A DNA stretch of 64,000 bases, from NCBI GenBank assembly GCA_040391135.1, contig JBEBYL010000017.1, forward strand, positions 1 through 64,000, written 5' to 3'. A program made the translations under genes and the position numbers. How positions within the stretch are numbered: position 1 is the first letter of the stretch; every line of letters starts with the position of its first letter. Source of the DNA: G025836975 sp040391135. Lineage in GTDB: Bacteria; Pseudomonadota; Gammaproteobacteria; Burkholderiales; Burkholderiaceae_B. The notes under the pieces were generated by a model. That model was given only the letters and a program-made list of their open reading frames with translations. It was not told the DNA's origin and made no database searches. Positions 57,475 through 64,000 of this stretch are shown one piece after another.

Positions 57475-58356
57475 ATGTCTTCCATTCTTCCGGACGCCGG
57501 CATCAGGCCGCCACCCAGCCGATTCAGCTATCTGGCCGGCCGCTATTTTTCGCGCCGCATCGTGCTGGCGGCCAGTGTGATCCTGCTTGCCGTCGTCGCG
57601 GTGTCGGTGGGCATCTCCTGGTTTTCCAGCGCGGACCCCAGCGCGGTGTCCATCATGCAGCGTCTGAAGCCGCCGTCGCTGTCGCATTGGGCCGGAACGG
57701 ACCATCTGGGGCGGGACGTGTTCCTGCGCATGGCCTACGGGGGCCGCTATTCGCTGACCATAGGCGTGGTGACCGCCCTGGGCGCCGTGATCCTGGGTAC
57801 GGTGCTGGGCATGGTGGCAGGCTATTTCCGCCTGGCCGATGCCCCCATCATGCGAGTGGTCGACGCCATGATGGCCTTTCCCGACATTCTGCTGGGCATC
57901 GCGCTGGTGGCCATACTGGGACCCTCGCTGTGGAACGTGGTGCTGGCGCTGGTCATCGTCTATACCCCGCGCGTTGCGCGGGTGGCGCGCGCTTCGACGC
58001 TTGTCCTGCGCGACCTGCTGTACGTGGATGCCGCAAGGGCGATCGGCACGCCGACCTGGAAGATTCTGTACATGCATATCCTGCCCGGCTTGATCTCGCC
58101 CATCCTGGTCCAGTTGACCTTTATATTCGCCTACGCCATCCTGGCCGAAGCCGGGCTTTCCTTCCTGGGCGTGGGCGTCCCGCCCTCCATTCCCACCTGG
58201 GGGACCATGATTGTCGGCAGCCTGAACTATTCCGACCAGGCCTTCTGGACCATCGTCTATCCCGGCCTGGCCATCGTCATCACGGCGCTTTCGCTGCAGC
58301 TCGTGGGCGACGGCATACGCGATTCCCTGGATCCCAAGCTGAAGGCGGCGGCATGA
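57475..58356 (+). CDS. Peptide-type ABC transporter permease (DppC-like)
   Basis: 293 residues starting 7 bp after the DppB-like gene. DppC/OppC features: HWAGTDHLGRDVFLRMAYGGRYSLTIGV, MRVVDAMMAFPDILLGIALVAILGPSLWNVVLAL, the permease loop RDLLYVDAARAIGTPTWKILYMHILPGLISPILVQ, then ILAEAGLSFLGVGVPPSIPTWGTMI. The stop overlaps the next start as ATGA. Confidence 0.94.
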   Translation: MSSILPDAGIRPPPSRFSYLAGRYFSRRIVLAASVILLAVVAVSVGISWFSSADPSAVSIMQRLKPPSLSHWAGTDHLGRDVFLRMAYGGRYSLTIGVVTALGAVILGTVLGMVAGYFRLADAPIMRVVDAMMAFPDILLGIALVAILGPSLWNVVLALVIVYTPRVARVARASTLVLRDLLYVDAARAIGTPTWKILYMHILPGLISPILVQLTFIFAYAILAEAGLSFLGVGVPPSIPTWGTMIVGSLNYSDQAFWTIVYPGLAIVITALSLQLVGDGIRDSLDPKLKAAA

Positions 58357-59390
58357 CGGCGCGAATCGATACCGGCATACCCCGCCTGCAGGTCGAATCC
58401 CTGTCGACCTCCTTTCTTTCCGACCGGGGGCGCGTGCAAAGCGTGTCCGACGTGTCGTTCTCGATTCCGGCGGGCACCACGCTGGCGCTGGTCGGCGAAT
58501 CCGGATCGGGCAAGTCCGTGACCAGCCTTGGCCTGATGGGCTTGCACGCCAAGACCTCGCATCCGCAGGTTGGCGGCAAGGCGCTGTTTCTGCGTCGCAA
58601 CGGCCAACGCGTCAGCCTGTTTGATTTGCCGGAGCGCGAATTCCGCTCCTTGCGCGGCAACGAGATGGCAATGATCTTCCAGGAGCCCATGACCAGCTTG
58701 AATCCCCTGTTGACCGTGGGCGAACAGATCGCCGAGTCGACGCGGCTGCACCTGGGCTACGATCGCGCGCAGGCCAGGGCGCATGCGCAGCGCATGTTGG
58801 ACATGGTCGAGATACCGGCCGCCGCGCGGCGGGTTGGAGAGTATCCGCATGAGCTTTCAGGCGGCATGCGGCAGCGCGTGATGATCGCCCTGGCCATGGC
58901 CTGTTCGCCCACGCTGCTGATCGCCGATGAGCCGACCACGGCCTTGGATGTGACGATACAGGCCCAGGTACTGGCCTTGATCGGGCGCCTGCGGCAAGAG
59001 ACCGGTATGAGCGTCCTGTTCATCACCCACAACCTGGGCGTGGTGGCCCAGTATGCCGACGACGTGGCGGTCATGTATGCGGGCAGGATCGTCGAGTCGG
59101 GCAGTGTTGAGCGCATATTTTCCAGGCCCGCGCATCCCTATACCCGGGCCTTGCTGGATTGCTTGCCCGCGATGGCCAGACAATCGGACCGGCGCGACGG
59201 GCCCATTGGGCGGCGGCTCACGGCGATAGCGGGACAGGCTCCAAGCCCCTACGACATGCCCCTGGGATGCGCCTTCAGCCCGCGTTGCACTCTGGCAGAC
59301 GATTACTGCCGCAGGGCCGCGCCGCCCTTGGAAATGCTGTCCGGCGCAGGCAGCGTGCGCTGCTTCAAGGCCGGGGAGGGAGGCCTATGA
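58353..59390 (+). CDS. Peptide-type ABC transporter ATPase (DppD-like)
   Basis: 345 residues. Walker A GESGSGKSV, Q loop in MAMIFQEPMTSLNPLLTVGEQI, signature LSGGMRQRVMIALAMAC, Walker B LLIADEPTTALDVTIQAQ. The C-terminal oligo_HPY domain reads PAHPYTRALLDCLP, followed by the four-Cys pattern GCAFSPRCTLADDYCR...VRC seen in DppD/DppF ATPases that can bind an Fe-S cluster. Overlaps both neighbours by 4 bp. Confidence 0.95.
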   Translation: MTARIDTGIPRLQVESLSTSFLSDRGRVQSVSDVSFSIPAGTTLALVGESGSGKSVTSLGLMGLHAKTSHPQVGGKALFLRRNGQRVSLFDLPEREFRSLRGNEMAMIFQEPMTSLNPLLTVGEQIAESTRLHLGYDRAQARAHAQRMLDMVEIPAAARRVGEYPHELSGGMRQRVMIALAMACSPTLLIADEPTTALDVTIQAQVLALIGRLRQETGMSVLFITHNLGVVAQYADDVAVMYAGRIVESGSVERIFSRPAHPYTRALLDCLPAMARQSDRRDGPIGRRLTAIAGQAPSPYDMPLGCAFSPRCTLADDYCRRAAPPLEMLSGAGSVRCFKAGEGGL

Positions 59391-60352
59391 GCCAGCGGGA
59401 AACATTGATCGAGTTGCGCGGGCTGAGCAAGACCTTCGGCTCGTCCGCGTCGCCGATACAGGCGGTCAGCGGAGTCGGCTTTTCCATCCTCAAGGGCGAG
59501 ACCGTTGGCCTGGTGGGCGAGTCAGGGTCGGGCAAGACGACCATAGGACGCATGCTGTGCCGCTTGACCGATCCCAGCGCGGGGCAGATGCTCTATCACG
59601 GCGGGCCGGAAGAGGTGGATCTGGCGACGCTCAGCCCGCGCCAATACCGGCCTTTGCGCGCGCGGATACAGGTCGTATTCCAGGACCCCTATGCCAGCTT
59701 GAATCCCCGCATGCGCGTACGCGGGATTATTGCCGAAGCCCTGGATGCGCATGGCCTGGCCAAAGGCGCGGCGCGCCTGCCGCGCATTTACGAACTGTTG
59801 CGGCAGGTGGGCCTGAACGAAGAGCAGGCGGAGCGGTTTCCGCATGAGTTCTCCGGCGGACAGCGCCAGCGCATCGGCATCGCCCGGGCGCTCGCGGTCG
59901 AGCCCGAGTTCATCATTGCGGATGAACCGCTTTCGGCGCTGGATGTATCGATACAGGCGCAGGTCATCAATCTTCTGGGCGATATCAAGGAAAGGCTCGG
60001 CTTGACGATGCTTTTCATTTCGCATGACCTGGATGTGGTGGAATACCTGTGCGACCGTGTTGTGGTGCTTTACCTGGGCCGTGTGGAGGAGATTGCGCCG
60101 ACCCGGGCGCTGTATTCGCAGCCCCGCCATCCCTACACCCAAGCCTTGCTGGCGGCGGCGCCCGTTCCCGATCCGCGGGCGCCGCGCCCGGCGCATTTGC
60201 TGGAAGGCGATCTGCCCAGCCCCGCCAACCCGCCATCCGGTTGCGTGTTCAGGACGCGGTGCCCGCTGGCCGAGGCTAGGTGCGCGCAGGCCGACATGGA
60301 ACTGCGTCAGCACGGTGAAGGCCATTGGCAGGCATGCTGGCGCAACTATTGA
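59387..60352 (+). CDS. Peptide-type ABC transporter ATPase (DppF-like)
   Basis: 321 residues from ATG 59387 (ATGA overlap, GGGAGG upstream). Walker A GESGSGKTT, VVFQDPYASLNPRMRVRGIIAEAL, signature FSGGQRQRIGIARALA, Walker B FIIADEPLSALDVSIQAQ, and the C-terminal PRHPYTQALLAAAPVPDP plus GCVFRTRCPLAEARC. With the DppD-like ATPase it powers the transporter. Confidence 0.95.
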   Translation: MSQRETLIELRGLSKTFGSSASPIQAVSGVGFSILKGETVGLVGESGSGKTTIGRMLCRLTDPSAGQMLYHGGPEEVDLATLSPRQYRPLRARIQVVFQDPYASLNPRMRVRGIIAEALDAHGLAKGAARLPRIYELLRQVGLNEEQAERFPHEFSGGQRQRIGIARALAVEPEFIIADEPLSALDVSIQAQVINLLGDIKERLGLTMLFISHDLDVVEYLCDRVVVLYLGRVEEIAPTRALYSQPRHPYTQALLAAAPVPDPRAPRPAHLLEGDLPSPANPPSGCVFRTRCPLAEARCAQADMELRQHGEGHWQACWRNY

Positions 60353-60380
60353 GTAATCCGAAAGCAAAGGCAGGACGAAC

Positions 60381-61649
60381 ATGAAGCAAAAGAACCACCT
60401 GGATTCCGGCAACAAGGGCTATCCGCCCAATGCGCCGCCTTGCCTTGCCGATGAGGCGGGCCAGCACGGCTGGAACCTGTTCGACGACGACCTGCCGTAT
60501 CCCATGGCGGTCATCAGGCAGGCCGAGCTGGAGCACAACCTTAGATGGATGCAGGCCTATGCGAAAGAGCAGGGGGTCTTCATCGCGCCGCACGGCAAGA
60601 CCACGATGTCGCCGCAACTGTTCCGGCGGCAACTGGACGCGGGCGCCTGGGGGCTTACCTTTGCGACGGTATTCCAGGTCAATGCCGGGCTGGAGGCGGG
60701 TGCGCGGCGCATCATCATCGCCAACCAGGTGGTCGGCGACGCCGACCTGGATGCGCTGCAATACATGCGGACCCGCGATCCGGAACTGCGCATATGGTTT
60801 CTGGTGGACTCGCTGGCCCAGATCGAGTGTATCGAGTCATGGGCGCAGCGCCGCCAATCGCCCATGGCCTTCGACTGCCTGCTGGAAATCGGCATTTCGG
60901 GCCAGCGTACGGGGTGCCGGACATTCGAGCAGGCCGTGGAACTGGCAGGGCGGATCAAGGAGTCGGATTCGCTGGTCCTGGGCGGGATAGAGTGCTATGA
61001 AGGCGGCCTGGCCCGATGCGACAGCGCGCACGACAGCGAAGAAGTCGGCGCGCTGATGGAGCGGGTCGGGCGCATTGCCCGGGAGTGCGACAAGCTTGCC
61101 TTGTTCGATGATAAGGAGATCATTGTCAGCGCGGGGGGATCGGCGGTGTTCGACCTTGTCGTGCCGGGCCTGAAGCTGTCCTTGTCCAAGCCGGTGGCCG
61201 GCATCCTGCGCTCGGGCTGCTATGTGACCCACGACCATGATTTCTATTCCGGGATGCTGCGCAAGGTGGAGCAGCGCCAGGGCCTGCGGGCCAGCCTGCT
61301 GCCGGCGTTGGAGGTCTGGAGCATGGTGCAATCGGTGCCGGAGCCCGGCCTGGCGATACTCAGCTGCGGCAAGCGCGATGTGTCTTACGACCTTTCGCTG
61401 CCGGTGGTGACACACTATTCCCCGCAGGGCAGCCGCTCCAGGACCGTTGCGCCAGTGGGCTGGGCCATATCGGCCCTGAACGACCAGCATGCCTATCTGA
61501 AGATATCGGCCGGCGCGCCTCACCCCAAAGTCGGAGACCGCATCATCCTGGGTATTTCGCATCCCTGCACCACTTTCGACAAATGGACGTGGCTGCCGCT
61601 GATCGACGAGGCGGGGCGCGTTGTCTCCGCCGTGACCACACGCTTCTAG
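60381..61649 (+). CDS. D-serine/D-threonine dehydratase-like PLP enzyme (alanine-racemase fold)
   Basis: 422 residues with a fold-type III (alanine racemase N) barrel. PLP lysine Lys73 lies in FIAPHGKTTMSPQLF. ALEVWSMVQSVPEPGLAILSCGKRDVSYDLSLP and the C-terminal zinc-site pair His394/Cys396 in ISHPCTTFDKWTWLPL match the DSD1/D-threonine-aldolase-like family. Family members eliminate water from D-serine or D-threonine (giving pyruvate or 2-oxobutyrate plus ammonia) or split D-threonine; some are annotated amino acid deaminase. 2-Aminoacrylate released by such enzymes is the RidA substrate. It is 28 bp after the transporter genes. Confidence 0.88.
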   Translation: MKQKNHLDSGNKGYPPNAPPCLADEAGQHGWNLFDDDLPYPMAVIRQAELEHNLRWMQAYAKEQGVFIAPHGKTTMSPQLFRRQLDAGAWGLTFATVFQVNAGLEAGARRIIIANQVVGDADLDALQYMRTRDPELRIWFLVDSLAQIECIESWAQRRQSPMAFDCLLEIGISGQRTGCRTFEQAVELAGRIKESDSLVLGGIECYEGGLARCDSAHDSEEVGALMERVGRIARECDKLALFDDKEIIVSAGGSAVFDLVVPGLKLSLSKPVAGILRSGCYVTHDHDFYSGMLRKVEQRQGLRASLLPALEVWSMVQSVPEPGLAILSCGKRDVSYDLSLPVVTHYSPQGSRSRTVAPVGWAISALNDQHAYLKISAGAPHPKVGDRIILGISHPCTTFDKWTWLPLIDEAGRVVSAVTTRF

Positions 61650-61657
61650 GAACCAGC

Positions 61658-62545
61658 ATGACAACGCCACCTTCTTCTTCCGGCTTGCTGCGCCAGCTGC
61701 ATGAGGCGCTGGACCATGTGTCCAAGGCGCAGCAGCGCGTACTGCTCGTCATTCTCGAGGATCCCGCCGCCATCGTGAACAGCACGATAGAACAGATCGC
61801 CACGGCGGCCCAGGTATCCATGCCCTCCGTCATACGGGCTTTCCGGCAATTCGGCTATGGCAGCTTCCGCGACTTCATGGTGGCGCTGGCCCAGGACCTG
61901 GCGGTGTCGAATCACCACTTTCATCGCAGCGTTTCGATCGGCGACTCATCGCCCGACGTGGTCAGCAAGATCGTGCGCAGCGCGATTTCCTCGCTTGCCG
62001 AACTGGGCCGCCATCTGGATGTGGAGGTCCTGGACGCGGTGTCGCGAAAAATCGTTGATGCCAGCCGCGTCGATTGCTATTCGGTCGGCGCCACCTCGGC
62101 CTTCATGTCGCAGGAACTGCAAACGCGCTTGTTTCGCCTGGGAATCAATGCCAATGCGTTCTCGGACCCTCATCAGCAGTTGATCTCGGCCAGTTCGCTG
62201 GACGAGAAAGGAATCGCCTTCGTCATTTCGCATGTGGGCAGCATGCCTTTTGTGCTGGAGGCCGCGCAACTGGCCAAAAGCCGGGGGGCCACGGTGGTGG
62301 CGTTGACCCAGGCCGGCACGCCCCTGGCGCTGAAGGCCGACCTGACGATAGCCGTGTCGGTGCCGCAGGATGCCGTCATGAGGGTCAGCACTGAAGCCTA
62401 TCTGGCCCATTTGCTGGTGATCGAGATATTGACGGTGCGGGTCGCGCAGAAACTGGGACCCGACACCATCGAGAAACTGAAGCAGATCAAGCAGGTGCTT
62501 GAGCAGCATGGCATAGACAGTGCGCTGCATACGGATATTTATTGA
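61658..62545 (+). CDS. RpiR/MurR-family transcriptional regulator
   Basis: 295 residues from ATG 61658, 8 bp after the deaminase-like gene. HTH_6 domain about 1-85 (LDHVSKAQQRVLLVILEDPAAIVNSTIEQIATAAQVSMPSVIRAFRQFGYGSFRDFMVALAQDL), then a SIS ligand domain about 110-260 (VDCYSVGATSAFMSQELQTRLFRLGINANAF ... IAFVISHVGSMPFVLEAAQLAKSRGATVVALTQAGTPLALKAD). The SIS domain usually binds a phosphosugar, which is odd beside amino-acid genes. It is likely to bind the two TGTAA-N5-TTACA sites before the operon. Confidence 0.92.
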   Translation: MTTPPSSSGLLRQLHEALDHVSKAQQRVLLVILEDPAAIVNSTIEQIATAAQVSMPSVIRAFRQFGYGSFRDFMVALAQDLAVSNHHFHRSVSIGDSSPDVVSKIVRSAISSLAELGRHLDVEVLDAVSRKIVDASRVDCYSVGATSAFMSQELQTRLFRLGINANAFSDPHQQLISASSLDEKGIAFVISHVGSMPFVLEAAQLAKSRGATVVALTQAGTPLALKADLTIAVSVPQDAVMRVSTEAYLAHLLVIEILTVRVAQKLGPDTIEKLKQIKQVLEQHGIDSALHTDIY

Positions 62546-62559
62546 GTTCAAAGGTTGTT

Positions 62560-64000
62560 ATGAGTGTGACGCAAGCGGATGGCGAAGCCGGCCGTATCGA
62601 TGTACTGCGCAATGGAATGGTGTACGACGGATCGGCGGCCGATGGCGCTCCAGGCGACGTGTGGATACAGGGCGGCAGGCTGCTGGCCGTCCTGCCGCCG
62701 GGGACCCCGCCTTCCTTGGCGCCGAAATCCGCCCCGGCGGCTGAGCGCGTCGTCCATGATTGCACCGGCATGGTGATTGCGCCGGGCTTCATCGATGTCC
62801 ATACGCATGATGATGCCGTCGTCCTGGATCATCCCGACATGCTGCCCAAGCTGTCGCAGGGCATTACCACGGTCATTACCGGTAACTGCGGCATTTCGCT
62901 GGTGCCCATCGTGACCGACAGTCCGGCGGCACCCTTGTCCCTGCTAGGCGCCAGGCAGTTCCGCTTCGAATCGCTGCGGGCCTATCGGCAGGCCATAGAC
63001 CAGTCCCCGCCCGGCGTGAACGTGGCGGTCCTGATCGGCCACACCGCCTTGCGCATGCGTGTCATGGACAACCTGGATCGGCCGGCTTCGGCCGCCGAGA
63101 CGGACGCCATGGGCAGCATGCTGGACGACGCCATGCGCGCCGGCGCCCTGGGCATGTCATCGGGCGTGTTCTATCGGCAGGCCTATGCGGCAGGCATCGA
63201 CGAGCTCTCCGCGCTGGTCAAGGTCGTGGCCGGGCACGGCGGGGTTTATGCCACCCATGTGCGGGACGAATTGCGCGGCATCGTCCAGGCTATCGAGGAA
63301 GCGGCCCTGACGGCGCGCATGGCCGGCGCTCCGCTGGTGCTTTCGCATCACAAATGCGCGGGACCGGAGAACTGGGGGCGCACGGCCCAGACCCTGCCGC
63401 TTATCGAGCGCCTGGCGCGCGAACAGCCGATAGCCATGGACGTGTATCCGTATACGGCGGGCTCCACCGTCCTGCGGGAAGATTTGGTCGATGAGGTGAT
63501 CGATATCCTGATAACCGGCAGCGACGCGCATCCGGAAATGATAGGCCGCTATTTGAAGGATATTGCCGCGCTTTGGGGCATCTCGCAGAAGCAGGCGTGC
63601 CGGCGGCTGCAGCCGGGCGGCGCCTGCTATTTCCAGATGCGCCAGGATGACGTCGATCGCGTGGTGGCGCATCCGCTGTCCATGATCGGTTCCGACGGCC
63701 TGCCGCACGACACGCATCCGCATCCCCGCCTGTGGGGCGCCTTCCCCCGGGTGCTGGATCAATATTGGCGTATAAAGGGAACCTTGCCCATGGCGCAGGC
63801 CATCCATAAAATGACAGGCATGTCGGCAAGGCGTTTTGGCCTTGGCGGGCGCGGCTTCCTGAAGCCGGGCTATTTTGCGGACGTGGTCGTCTTCGATCCG
63901 GACAAGGTGCGCGACCTGGCCACCTATGCCGAACCGGCCCAGTTCAGTCAGGGAATCGAGCAAGTCTGGGTGAACGGCCGCCTGGGATTCATCGGCCGCG
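62560..64000 (+). CDS. N-acyl-D-amino-acid deacylase (D-aminoacylase), C-terminus cut by the window edge
   Basis: At least 480 residues from ATG 62560, open at the right edge; the family is about 480-500 long, so little is missing. Amidohydrolase superfamily: metal ligands His81/His83 in GFIDVHTHDDAVV, Cys110 in ITGNCGISLVP (a family metal ligand), THVRDE, LSHHKCAGPENWGRT, and the catalytic Asp in MIGSDGLPHDTHPHPR. Releases the acyl group from N-acyl-D-amino acids; dihydroorotase-like relatives with other substrates cannot be excluded. It completes the transporter-deaminase-regulator locus. Confidence 0.9.
   Translation, partial: MSVTQADGEAGRIDVLRNGMVYDGSAADGAPGDVWIQGGRLLAVLPPGTPPSLAPKSAPAAERVVHDCTGMVIAPGFIDVHTHDDAVVLDHPDMLPKLSQGITTVITGNCGISLVPIVTDSPAAPLSLLGARQFRFESLRAYRQAIDQSPPGVNVAVLIGHTALRMRVMDNLDRPASAAETDAMGSMLDDAMRAGALGMSSGVFYRQAYAAGIDELSALVKVVAGHGGVYATHVRDELRGIVQAIEEAALTARMAGAPLVLSHHKCAGPENWGRTAQTLPLIERLAREQPIAMDVYPYTAGSTVLREDLVDEVIDILITGSDAHPEMIGRYLKDIAALWGISQKQACRRLQPGGACYFQMRQDDVDRVVAHPLSMIGSDGLPHDTHPHPRLWGAFPRVLDQYWRIKGTLPMAQAIHKMTGMSARRFGLGGRGFLKPGYFADVVVFDPDKVRDLATYAEPAQFSQGIEQVWVNGRLGFIGR

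Overview
This 64 kb window is chromosomal DNA from a high-GC betaproteobacterium of the order Burkholderiales, most likely family Alcaligenaceae (Bordetella/Achromobacter/Pusillimonas-like). The evidence is the recA-recX-[DUF2889]-sucC-sucD-terC gene order, hemC-hemD-hemX-hemY, a betaproteobacterial APH-fold ThrB and a BPSS1780-type membrane protein. This is inference from gene content and protein style; no database search was possible. I saw no rRNA, tRNA, CRISPR array, transposase or prophage module.

Layout. 1-4.1 kb: an MFS transporter (cut by the left edge) and a TctE/TctD-like two-component system, all on the minus strand. 4.1-19.7 kb: a housekeeping block with SOS-controlled recA-recX, a metR/metE pair, DUF2889-sucC-sucD, terC plus a 41-residue membrane peptide, hemC-hemD-hemX-hemY, ppa, an FAH-family hydrolase and an entericidin-like lipoprotein ending in a strong terminator. 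19.8-30.5 kb: a complete phosphonate locus, phnC-D-E then phnF-G-H-I-J-K-L-M-N-P. A Pho-box-like repeat precedes phnC, and two near-identical palindromes lie before phnD and at the start of phnF. 30.4-31.2 kb: a BrnT/BrnA-like toxin-antitoxin pair between 23-bp imperfect direct repeats, one copy covering the phnP stop codon. 31.3-40.75 kb: a compact Tad/Flp-like secretion and pilus operon with three prepilin-like N-termini, CpaB, secretin, an FHA-domain-fused TadA ATPase, TadB, TadC and a DUF192 protein. No TadZ/CpaE or TadV/CpaA is present.

40.8-54.4 kb: mixed genes. These are a BPSS1780-like protein, thrB, a degradative class II HMG-CoA reductase with a branched-chain-type binding protein, and a divergent GAF/PucR-type regulator sharing an 11-bp-arm inverted repeat. 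Then follow dusA, a CBS protein, a YihY protein, DUF2069, selO, aroC and an M48 lipoprotein. 54.4-64 kb: a locus that looks dedicated to D-amino-acid or acyl-D-amino-acid/peptide uptake and breakdown. It holds ridA, divergent from a five-gene oligopeptide-type ABC transporter, a D-serine/threonine-deaminase-like PLP enzyme, an RpiR-family regulator and an N-acyl-D-amino-acid deacylase cut by the right edge. Two HexR-like palindromes sit in the ridA/transporter intergenic region.

The most interesting regions are the repeat-bounded toxin-antitoxin insertion with a probably leaderless toxin mRNA, the reduced FHA-fused Tad system, the putative mevalonate/HMG utilisation locus, the RpiR-controlled D-amino-acid locus, and a ~150-nt multi-hairpin element between recX and metR.
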